Assembly: GCF_000307875.1 (NCBI RefSeq)
Contig: NZ_AJLS01000055.1
Location: forward strand, 62,001-126,000
Source of the DNA: Neobacillus bataviensis LMG 21833
GTDB taxonomy: Bacteria > Bacillota > Bacilli > Bacillales > Cytobacillaceae
Reading direction: 5' to 3'
Length of the DNA stretch: 64,000 nucleotides
Part shown: positions 32,680-40,110 of the stretch, piece by piece
Layout of the letters: every line of letters begins with the position of its first letter
Position numbering within the stretch: the first letter of the stretch is position 1
Translations under genes and position numbers: made by a program
Notes under the pieces: model-generated
Databases searched by the model: none
What the model saw: the letters and a program-made list of their open reading frames with translations, nothing else
What the model was told of the DNA's origin: nothing

Positions 32680-35297
32680 TGTCTGAAAAATATCAATCAA
32701 GAGAGGAGCGGCGAAAGAACCTCCAATCAAAGAGCAAGGGCAAGCCAAAAGCCAAGAAAAAAACCGGCGGGCTATTTAAGAAAATCTTTCTCAGTCTTAT
32801 TGTCCTTGGTATCGTTGGTATTCTTGCAGGAGTTGGTACTTTCGCCTATTTAGTAAAGGATGCTCCTAAACTTGACCCAAAACTATTAAAAGACCCGATC
32901 CCTTCAAAAATTTTAGATAAAGATCAAAAATTGATTTATGAAGTTGGAGCTGTTAATCGCGAATATGTAAATTATAAAGATATACCAAAAGTACTTGAAA
33001 ATGCAGTATTAGCAACCGAGGATTATCGTTTTTACAAACACCATGGGATCGATCCGATTCGCCTCGGCGGTGCCGTTTTAGCTAACTTCCAGCGTGGATT
33101 TGGTGCAGAAGGCGGCAGTACCATCACCCAACAGGTGGTAAAGAATGTATTTTTAACACGAGAAAAGACGATAACAAGGAAAGTTCAGGAAGCTTGGCTC
33201 TCTTATGAACTTGAACAACAATACACGAAGCATCAAATTTTTGAAATGTATGCCAATAAGGTTTATGTATCTCAAAACAGTCATGGACTTGCCACTGCAG
33301 CAAAAATCTATTATGGGAAATCATTAAAAGAGTTAACACTTGCTGAAGCTGCTCAAATAGCTGGGATGCCGCAAAGTCCAAATAATTATAATCCGTTTGA
33401 CCATCCAGATTTGGCGGAAAAAAGGCGGAATATTGTCTTAACACTGATGGATCAGCATGGCTTCATTTCAAAACAAGAAATGGAAGAAGCGAAAAAGGTT
33501 TCAGTTGCTGCCACGGTCTTAAAACCGGAACAGCGGACAGTGGACGAAAAGCCTTTCGATTCCTTTGTCGATGCTGTCATTGATGAAGTAAAAGAAACAA
33601 CTGATTTTGATATTTTTACAGATGGTTTAACGATCCAAACGACATTAGATAGAGAAGCACAAACGTATGTTTATAATATGTTAAATTCTCAAGATATCAT
33701 TAAATACCCTGATGAGGCATTCCAAGCCGGGATTGCCCTCCTTGATACGAAAACAGGGGAAATTCGTGCCATCGGCGGTGGGCGGAATCAGCAGGTAAAG
33801 CGTGGATTTAACTATGCAATCGATTCGAAAAGACAACCAGGTTCAACCATCAAACCTGTCCTTGATTACGGCCCAGCGATTGAATATTTAAACTGGGGCA
33901 CGTATGAAATGATTGAGGATAAGCAGATGACCTATTCCACAGGGAAAAAGTTTGGAAACTGGAACAATAAATATATGGGCCCCATGACAATCAGAACGGC
34001 TCTGCAATTATCCAGGAACACCCCTGCGGTTCAAGCCCTACAACAGGTTGGCTTGGATAAAGCAAAAGACTTTGCTGTTAATTTGGGCATTCCATTAAAA
34101 GAGATTTTTGAATCATATGCAATTGGCGGTTTTGGCGGGAAAACCATTGGTGTTTCCCCTCTCGAAATGGCTGGTGCCTACAGTGCTTTTGGCAATAATG
34201 GTTTTTACACTAAGCCTCATGCCGTTTCGAAAATTACGTTGCGTGACGGTACGGTGATTAGCACAACACCTGAACCAAAAATCGTCATGAAGGATTCAAC
34301 TGCCTTTATGATTACGGATATGATGAAGAGTGTGCTTGTTTCTCCTGGTACCGGTACATTGGCAAAAGTACCTGGTCTTCCGATTGCTGGAAAAACAGGA
34401 ACAACCAATTATACAGAAGATGAAATACAGAAATGGGGCATTAAAGGAAGTTCTCCTGTACCTGATGCGTGGTTTACCGGTTATACTACCAATTATACAG
34501 CTTCCATTTGGACGGGATATGAGAATCGAAAGACACCAATAACAAGAGTCGAAGACCAAAGAATTGCACAATTAATCTTTAAAAATTTAATGGCCTATGT
34601 CTCAAAGGATATCGATACACCAGATTTCACCATGCCAAATAGTGTCCAAAAGGTCAGAATTGAAAAAGGCTCGATGCCTGCAGTACTAGCCAGTGAATTT
34701 ACACCAGACAGTGAAGTGAGTATAGAATATGCCGCAAAGGGGCATGCACCTAAAAAGGTTTCTGAGAAATATAACAAACTTGGGGCTCCTGTAAACCCAA
34801 TTGCAAAGTATGATGATGTCAATAAAAATATTGTATTAACTTGGGAGTATCCAAATCCCAATAACGTTGCAGTTCAGTTTGATCTGACGATCGATAATGC
34901 TTCAGCACCAGGGCATCTTGTTCAAACTGAAAACAGCCTTACAATCCCAGCAATTCCTGGCGAGAAATATACTTTTACTATCTTGGCTATTAGCGGTGAT
35001 AAAAAGAGTGATTCTGTTTCAACCTCTATTGAAATTCCAAAGCCTGAAAAGGAAAAAGAGCAAGATAATCAAAGTGGCGATGGGAATAATGGAAATAATG
35101 GTAATGATAATAATGGTAACGCTAATAATGGCAACGCTAATAATGGCAACGGCAATAATGGCAACGGCAATAATGGCAACGGTAATAATGGCAACGGTAA
35201 TAATGGTCACGGCGGTGGCCAAGGTGGAACAACTCCGCCGGTTACCACCCCTGAAAATCCAGCCAGTGGTCAGGGAACTGGTTCACCGGGAACCTAA
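32679..35297 (+). CDS. ponA: Class A penicillin-binding protein 1 (PonA)
   Basis: 872 residues. A short basic cytoplasmic tail is followed by one membrane span (about 32-57). The transglycosylase domain has EDYRFYKHHGID and GGSTITQQVVKN. The transpeptidase has the active-site STIK in RQPGSTIKPV, SRN in QLSRNTPAVQ and KTGT in AGKTGTTNY. A fibronectin-type III-like domain follows (about 730-800), then a low-complexity Asn-Gly tail. The enzyme polymerises and crosslinks peptidoglycan and partners with GpsB. It is coupled to recU by start/stop overlap. Confidence 0.96.
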   Translation: MSEKYQSREERRKNLQSKSKGKPKAKKKTGGLFKKIFLSLIVLGIVGILAGVGTFAYLVKDAPKLDPKLLKDPIPSKILDKDQKLIYEVGAVNREYVNYKDIPKVLENAVLATEDYRFYKHHGIDPIRLGGAVLANFQRGFGAEGGSTITQQVVKNVFLTREKTITRKVQEAWLSYELEQQYTKHQIFEMYANKVYVSQNSHGLATAAKIYYGKSLKELTLAEAAQIAGMPQSPNNYNPFDHPDLAEKRRNIVLTLMDQHGFISKQEMEEAKKVSVAATVLKPEQRTVDEKPFDSFVDAVIDEVKETTDFDIFTDGLTIQTTLDREAQTYVYNMLNSQDIIKYPDEAFQAGIALLDTKTGEIRAIGGGRNQQVKRGFNYAIDSKRQPGSTIKPVLDYGPAIEYLNWGTYEMIEDKQMTYSTGKKFGNWNNKYMGPMTIRTALQLSRNTPAVQALQQVGLDKAKDFAVNLGIPLKEIFESYAIGGFGGKTIGVSPLEMAGAYSAFGNNGFYTKPHAVSKITLRDGTVISTTPEPKIVMKDSTAFMITDMMKSVLVSPGTGTLAKVPGLPIAGKTGTTNYTEDEIQKWGIKGSSPVPDAWFTGYTTNYTASIWTGYENRKTPITRVEDQRIAQLIFKNLMAYVSKDIDTPDFTMPNSVQKVRIEKGSMPAVLASEFTPDSEVSIEYAAKGHAPKKVSEKYNKLGAPVNPIAKYDDVNKNIVLTWEYPNPNNVAVQFDLTIDNASAPGHLVQTENSLTIPAIPGEKYTFTILAISGDKKSDSVSTSIEIPKPEKEKEQDNQSGDGNNGNNGNDNNGNANNGNANNGNGNNGNGNNGNGNNGNGNNGHGGGQGGTTPPVTTPENPASGQGTGSPGT
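35083..35215 (+). repeat. In-frame Asn-Gly coding repeat in ponA
   Basis: Tandem units of AATAATGGCAACGGC and close variants encode NNGNG repeats in the PonA tail. Runs of near-identical units suggest slippage and length variation between strains. The segment is extracellular and probably disordered. Confidence 0.85.
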
Positions 35298-35308
35298 TAA
35301 CATGTAAA

Positions 35309-35343
35309 GAACGTCTAGGCTACAAGCCTAGACGTTCTTTTTT
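35309..35343. terminator. Terminator between ponA and ypoC
   Basis: GAACGTCTAGGC-TACAA-GCCTAGACGTTC then TTTTTT; A-rich on the other side. It is bidirectional and overlaps the ypoC stop region. Confidence 0.92.
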
Positions 35344-35678
35344 ACGATATTTTTTTTTGCAAACAGCTTTTCCTGTTCAACCATAAGCTCCGAAAGCTGA
35401 CGGTAGGAATGGTATAATGCTGGCCTGGCTTTAATGAATGCTAATCTTTCATCAATATTTACAGGCTTATACGTTAACTGATGATTGGGAATGGAATCAT
35501 TTGGTGTTAAGGCTCCTTCATTTGTCCAAAGCAAAAATTGCTCGAATAAGCCAATTCCTTTTTCCATCCATTTACTTGCATTTTTCGTGTCACGTTCTTG
35601 GAATAATTGATTAAGATGGTTTTTAATGTTTTCCCATTCTTCCAGTAATCTAGAAATTTCCTCTGATCGTTTAGCCAT
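35328..35678 (-). CDS. ypoC: YpoC-family protein
   Basis: 116 residues beginning MAKRSEEISRLLEEWENIKN. It is mainly helical with a charged, hydrophilic sequence and no catalytic motif. It matches B. subtilis YpoC by position directly after nth and before ponA. Its start overlaps the nth stop by eight bases, so it is translated from the dnaD-nth message. Its function is unknown. Confidence 0.8.
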   Translation of the reverse strand: MAKRSEEISRLLEEWENIKNHLNQLFQERDTKNASKWMEKGIGLFEQFLLWTNEGALTPNDSIPNHQLTYKPVNIDERLAFIKARPALYHSYRQLSELMVEQEKLFAKKNIVKKNV

Positions 35679-36333
35679 GGAAAGTGACCTTACCTTTCAT
35701 CCTTTTCTTGCCTTCTCTGCATAACTCTAATAACGGACAGCTTGGACACTGAGGATTTTGAGCCTTACAATGATAGCGTCCAAAAAAGATTAAGCGGTGA
35801 TGGGTCACCGACCATTCCTCTTTTGGAATTTTCCTCATTAATGTTTTCTCCACTTCCAATACTGAATCCTTCCAGCGGCAAATCCCAAGGCGTTTACTTA
35901 CCCGCTCCACGTGGGTATCCACAGCAATAGCGGGAATGTTATAGGCTACCGACACAACAACATTTGCTGTTTTTCTGCCTACCCCGGAAAGCTTGGTCAA
36001 CTCATCCCTGTCCATGGGGATTTCCCCATTATATTCATCGAGAACCATTCGGCACAAGCTCTGAATATTTTTGGCTTTATTACGGTAAAGGCCGATGGAA
36101 CGAATATCATTTTGCAGCTCTTCAAGCGGAACCTGTAAGTAATCTTCTGGCGTTTTATATTTCTTAAATAATTCCTTCGTCACTTTATTAACAAGCGCGT
36201 CGGTACATTGCGCCGATAATGAAACAGCTATAATTAGTTCAAATGGATTGGAATGATGTAATTCACAATGGGCATCCGGGAACATTTTACCCATTTCATC
36301 CAAACAATAACGAATTTGCGTATTATTCAGCAA
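35671..36333 (-). CDS. nth: Endonuclease III
   Basis: 220 residues. Helix-hairpin-helix LSGVGRKTANVVVS contains the catalytic Lys, and VDTHVERVSKRLG the catalytic Asp. The C-terminal 4Fe-4S loop CKAQNPQCPSCPLLELC has the C-x6-C-x2-C-x5-C spacing. It removes oxidised pyrimidines and cuts abasic sites. TTG 36333 is chosen because GAAGGTG is six bases upstream and MLNNTQIRYCL aligns with the known N-terminus of B. subtilis Nth; GTG 36348 would overlap the site. It follows dnaD. Confidence 0.93.
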   Translation of the reverse strand: MLNNTQIRYCLDEMGKMFPDAHCELHHSNPFELIIAVSLSAQCTDALVNKVTKELFKKYKTPEDYLQVPLEELQNDIRSIGLYRNKAKNIQSLCRMVLDEYNGEIPMDRDELTKLSGVGRKTANVVVSVAYNIPAIAVDTHVERVSKRLGICRWKDSVLEVEKTLMRKIPKEEWSVTHHRLIFFGRYHCKAQNPQCPSCPLLELCREGKKRMKGKVTFHG

Positions 36334-36396
36334 AAATATCACCTTCACTTGCTATGAAATGAAATAAAATAAAACGAGAGAAGATCCCCTCGTTCA

Positions 36397-37095
36397 TTAT
36401 TGCTCAAGCCAATTGTAAAATGGGACTGTCGGTTGATGGTTTTCATCCTTAGTAATTACTTTTTGTGTTTGTTTTTGGCGGAATTTGCGGCCATGATTTT
36501 TCGCTTGCTCAATAGTTTTAATTCCATTTTTCTTCCATTCGAAAAGAATTCTATCAATATAGCGGAAATTTAATTTTCCTGACATGACGGATTCACGCAG
36601 GGCAGCTTTTATGATCATCGGGTCATGATGGTCATCATCCATCCACATGCCAAGCGATTCACATTCAAATGGTGATAAGGGACGGCCAAATTCATTCTCA
36701 AAACAAGTGTACAGGTCGGTTTCATCGGTCTTTTTATCCATTGCTTTAGCAGCATTATTATTGATCATAAACAAGTCAATGAGTTTTTCCCACAATGGTT
36801 TCACGGTGTATTTCTCAAAACGAATTCCATCATTCGAGTATTGATCAATAATTTCAATAAAACCTCTTTGAATTAGTCTTCTAAGCATTTCATTACATTC
36901 TAAGATGGAAACCGTCATTCTGGCAGAAAGTTCTTCCGGAGTGGGAAATTCGTTTCCTTTTTCTATGAAGGTTAGGATATTTAATAATAGAACTAGTTCA
37001 GTTTCGTTTAAATTAAGATTACGGTATTCGGAAAGCAAAATGGAAGGTATAGTAATATTCCCTTCCTCAAGCCATGCTAAAATATTTGATTTCAT
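36397..37095 (-). CDS. dnaD: Replication restart and initiation protein DnaD
   Basis: 232 residues: an N-terminal winged-helix oligomerisation domain (about 1-110, LLSEYRNLNLNETELVLLLN) and a C-terminal DnaB_2-type domain with FGRPLSPFECESLGMW and KNGIKTIEQAKNH, the YxxxIxxxW-like DNA-binding motif being FRYIDRILFEW. DnaD helps DnaA, DnaB and DnaI load the helicase at oriC and stalled forks. GGAGGTG precedes the ATG. It heads dnaD-nth-ypoC. A weak hairpin (36372-36396) lies between dnaD and nth. Confidence 0.92.
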   Translation of the reverse strand: MKSNILAWLEEGNITIPSILLSEYRNLNLNETELVLLLNILTFIEKGNEFPTPEELSARMTVSILECNEMLRRLIQRGFIEIIDQYSNDGIRFEKYTVKPLWEKLIDLFMINNNAAKAMDKKTDETDLYTCFENEFGRPLSPFECESLGMWMDDDHHDPMIIKAALRESVMSGKLNFRYIDRILFEWKKNGIKTIEQAKNHGRKFRQKQTQKVITKDENHQPTVPFYNWLEQ

Positions 37096-37175
37096 TTAAA
37101 GGACACCTCCAAATAAGTATAACACGAACCATCACTCCGAGTAAGGGTAATAGGTATCCATCTTTGGAAAGGAAA

Positions 37176-37200
37176 GCAAAAAGCCTGCAGGGTGCAGACT
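37176..37200 (-). terminator. aspB terminator
   Basis: Minus-strand GTCTGCA-CCC-TGCAGGC then TTTTTGC. It separates aspB from dnaD, where B. subtilis has asnS. Confidence 0.75.
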
Positions 37201-37215
37201 TTTTTGTTATTTGTC

Positions 37216-38403
37216 CTAGTACTTTGATTCAACAAACTGGTGAATTCGTGCTACTGCTGCTTCTAATTGCTCAAGTGATGTTGCATACGATAGACGAATA
37301 TTATCTGGCGTACCGAAGCCGGAGCCCGGAATAACCGCCACTTTGGCTTCGACTAGCAGAGATTCCACAAAGGCATCTACATGATTGTATCCAGTCATTT
37401 CTGCCGCCTGCTTTACATTTGGGTACAAATAAAAAGCACCTTCCGGCTTCACACATGTGAATCCGGGAATGGCAACTAATTTATCATAAATAATTTCTAA
37501 TCTTTTTTCAAATGCTTGTCGCATTTCTTCCACTGGTTCCTGTGGACCGTTGTAGGCAGCGATTGCTGCGTATTGAGCAGTAGTTGTCGGATTTGATGTA
37601 CTATGACTGGCGAGGTTTGTCATCGCCTCCACAATCTGTTTATTACCGGCAGCATAGCCAATTCTCCAGCCTGTCATTGAATGGGACTTGGAAACACCAT
37701 TAATGACAATAGTTTGTTCTTTAAGCTCGGGTGACAGTTCCGCGATGGAGACATGCTTTGCACCAAAATAAACGAGCTTTTCATAAATTTCATCTGAGAC
37801 AATTAGAATATCTTTCTCAAGGCAAACTTTACCCAATTCGCGAAGCTCCTCTGCGGAATACAAGACCCCTGTAGGATTGCTCGGTGAATTGATGATGACT
37901 GCTTTTGTCTTGTCTGTAATAGCCTCTCTTAGTTGTTGCGGCGAAATCTTAAATTGATTTTGTTCATACCCTTCAATATAGACAGGTGCACCCCCAGCTA
38001 ATTTAACTTGTTCGGGATAGCTTACCCAATATGGAGTCGGAATGATCACTTCATCCCCATCATTTAAGAGTACCTGAAATAAAGTATACAGAACATGTTT
38101 TGCCCCATTGCCAACAATAATTTCATTTGGCTTATAGGATAATCCTTGATCCGCTTCAAACTTTCTGATTATTGCTTGTTTTAAAGCGGGCAATCCTGCA
38201 GAGGGTGTATATTTTGTATGTCCTGCATTCATTGAATGCGTTGCCGCATCTAAAATATGCTGCGGTGTATTAAAATCAGGTTCACCTGCTCCTAAACCGA
38301 TGACATCTTCCCCTTGTTCCTTAAGTTCCTTTGCTTTTGCCGTAATGGCTAATGTAGATGACGGTGTAAGTGCCATCACCCGATTTGCTAGTTTCACTGC
38401 CAT
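37216..38403 (-). CDS. aspB: Aspartate aminotransferase AspB
   Basis: 395 residues, class I aminotransferase fold. The pyridoxal-phosphate lysine is in NGVSKSHSMTGWRIGYA, with SNPTTTAQYAA and the Asn-Pro pair in INSPSNPTGV. It converts oxaloacetate and glutamate to aspartate and 2-oxoglutarate. ATG 38403 follows GGAGG by seven bases; the longer frame adds seven residues without a site. It follows ypmB by 26 bases, so it is part of the dinG/ypmA-ypmB-aspB run. A terminator follows, and no asnS is present. Confidence 0.93.
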   Translation of the reverse strand: MAVKLANRVMALTPSSTLAITAKAKELKEQGEDVIGLGAGEPDFNTPQHILDAATHSMNAGHTKYTPSAGLPALKQAIIRKFEADQGLSYKPNEIIVGNGAKHVLYTLFQVLLNDGDEVIIPTPYWVSYPEQVKLAGGAPVYIEGYEQNQFKISPQQLREAITDKTKAVIINSPSNPTGVLYSAEELRELGKVCLEKDILIVSDEIYEKLVYFGAKHVSIAELSPELKEQTIVINGVSKSHSMTGWRIGYAAGNKQIVEAMTNLASHSTSNPTTTAQYAAIAAYNGPQEPVEEMRQAFEKRLEIIYDKLVAIPGFTCVKPEGAFYLYPNVKQAAEMTGYNHVDAFVESLLVEAKVAVIPGSGFGTPDNIRLSYATSLEQLEAAVARIHQFVESKY

Positions 38404-38429
38404 TTCTTTTCCTCCATTCCCCAACCATT

Positions 38430-38903
38430 CTATAAATTTTCAATTTTTTTAAGCCACTCACCTGTTTCAAAGTGAACATAATAATAATTTATTAAATTAT
38501 TGTCAGAACGGTAATAAATTTCCCATAATGGAATGTTTTTTTCCATTCCCAACCGAACTGAAATAATTTTTTGCGGGTTTCTTTCTTGCAATAGTTTTTG
38601 AACAGCTTCCTCTTTTGACAATCCATCTTTCGCTTTTTTGACAAAAACCTTTTTACTTTTATTAGGGATCCAGACGATGACCTTTTCACCCTTCTTATTA
38701 TTGCCTTCAATCACATTGATTGCCTCTAGCCCATTGTATATATGAAAATCCTGCACTTTGCTTATTTGAACCTTTTTATTTGCCAATGTAATAGCTTTTT
38801 TTTCAGCCACTTTTATTGGTTCAACTGCAGAAAAATATACCTTTATTAACATTCCAATAATAACTACTACAAATAATCCGAGGAAAATAATCCACTTTTT
38901 CAT
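38430..38903 (-). CDS. ypmB: YpmB-family membrane-anchored protein
   Basis: 157 residues from ATG 38903 (MKKWIIFLGLFVVVIIGMLI), giving one N-terminal membrane anchor and an extracytoplasmic PepSY-like (DUF5590) part with VHFETGEWLKKIE at the end. Function is unknown. The longer frame from 38978 would overlap ypmA. The ribosome site is weak (GAAGTGAG). It is sandwiched between ypmA and aspB as in B. subtilis. Confidence 0.83.
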   Translation of the reverse strand: MKKWIIFLGLFVVVIIGMLIKVYFSAVEPIKVAEKKAITLANKKVQISKVQDFHIYNGLEAINVIEGNNKKGEKVIVWIPNKSKKVFVKKAKDGLSKEEAVQKLLQERNPQKIISVRLGMEKNIPLWEIYYRSDNNLINYYYVHFETGEWLKKIENL

Positions 38904-38916
38904 TCTACTCACTTCT

Positions 38917-39087
38917 TTATGTACGATATATAGTAAAAATTGCTTTACTTTGATCTTCTCGATCAAGGGCAAGTCCAAACATTAGATCCTTTTGCTTTAA
39001 GGTACGATTTAGGGCATCAACAATTTTATATAAATCAGAACTGTATTGGATTTTAACAGTTGATAAAACTTCAATTCTACTTTCCAT
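38917..39087 (-). CDS. ypmA: YpmA small conserved protein
   Basis: 56 residues: begins MESRIEVLSTVKIQYSSDLY, continues with KIVDALNRTLK and LMFGLAL and ends IFTIYRT. This matches B. subtilis YpmA (56 residues, same ending). GGAGAAATATGG-type sequence supplies the ribosome site. It lies 13 bases before ypmB. An extended -10 (TGTTATAAT) lies about 55 bases upstream. The function is unknown, but the short length and high conservation suggest a structural or regulatory role. Confidence 0.85.
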   Translation of the reverse strand: MESRIEVLSTVKIQYSSDLYKIVDALNRTLKQKDLMFGLALDREDQSKAIFTIYRT

Positions 39088-39208
39088 CCATATTTCTCCT
39101 TTTTTCTACTTTACCACTATTTTTGAAGAATCTTTCTAATTATTATAACAGGATAAAACACGATGTGCTGAGAATCTTAACTAAATTAAATGAATTTTTT
39201 TCTTGCTT

Positions 39209-40060
39209 TTATTCTCCTGCAACAACTGGAATGGTAATAACCTCATAGTTTGATTCAGTAAATTTAATGGTTATCGTACCGTGTTTCTTTGTAAAATACA
39301 CCTCTGACCAAATACCATGCAATTCATGTAATATATCTGCATATGGCCCATACCCCTTGGGAGAAAAAAGGATGGATATTTGTGGATTAATATAGGTAAT
39401 TAATTGATCAGATAATGAGACTTCCTTATTATTGTTAAGAATCTTAAAAACATTGACATCTTTAAGATTCTTCTTTAGTAGCGTTTGTTCCGCACGTTGG
39501 GTGAAGGAAGTCATTAAAAAAATGTTATGTTGGAAAAAATTCAGCAGTAGATCCATTCCTTCATTTTCTTCATTCCCAACGAATTGAGCTTCAACAGTCA
39601 TCCCAGGCAGGATTTCTTTTTTTGCACCTTCCACCCATGTAACCATTGATGTTGGAAGGGATTGATCAATATTTTTAGCTAATTGTTCCGATAGTTCCGG
39701 AGTTGTAATGATTTCCTTTATGTTATATTCGGTAATCAATTGATTAAGTGTGTTATATGAAAGATCCTGCCCATCATTTGTTAAGAAAAGAGCCGAAAGC
39801 TCCTTCACATTATAAAGAGAAAGCCAACTAGCTAATTCAGCTTTCGCTCCCTTCCCACCCACATTAACCAATATATTTTCACTATTTGGCCCTTGAATGA
39901 GTGTTGCTTCACCTTTAGACAAAGCCAAAAACGTCACCGCTGCTTCATGCTCTTTCATTTTTAAATCGATATGCTCAATTTTACTAGAAATAGCTGTTTC
40001 AGCCTTTGCAATAAAGGTGCTTGAAATAAATAGGCTTAAGATCATAAGCAATATTTTCAT
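39209..40060 (-). CDS. Secreted metallo-beta-lactamase-fold protein lacking the metal motif
   Basis: 283 residues with a signal peptide (MKILLMILSLFISSTFIAKA, cleavage likely before ET). The rest resembles the ComEC/Rec2 C-terminal hydrolase domain: ILVNVGGKGAKAELASWLSL, ELSALFLTND and IITTPELSEQL. Where active members have HxHxDH after the LT strand, this protein reads LTNDGQDLSYN, so metal binding and catalysis are improbable. GGAGGCG is nine bases before ATG 40060. It is inserted between dinG and ypmA, a site where B. subtilis has no such gene. Possible role: binding a nucleotide or phosphate ligand outside the cell. Confidence 0.6.
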   Translation of the reverse strand: MKILLMILSLFISSTFIAKAETAISSKIEHIDLKMKEHEAAVTFLALSKGEATLIQGPNSENILVNVGGKGAKAELASWLSLYNVKELSALFLTNDGQDLSYNTLNQLITEYNIKEIITTPELSEQLAKNIDQSLPTSMVTWVEGAKKEILPGMTVEAQFVGNEENEGMDLLLNFFQHNIFLMTSFTQRAEQTLLKKNLKDVNVFKILNNNKEVSLSDQLITYINPQISILFSPKGYGPYADILHELHGIWSEVYFTKKHGTITIKFTESNYEVITIPVVAGE

Positions 40061-40110
40061 ACACATACGCCTCCTATTATCAAATAGGATGTGTAATTTT
40101 CCATATTTTA

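Noticed and set aside
34897-35307. 136-codon plus-strand frame and the matching minus frame over the ponA tail.
   Set aside because: Both are out-of-frame readings of the AAT/GGC repeat and give Met-Ile-Ala runs of no plausible structure.
36372-36396. A terminator between dnaD and nth.
   Set aside because: The stem is only about six pairs with an interrupted T-run, and nth has no clear promoter of its own; read-through is more likely.
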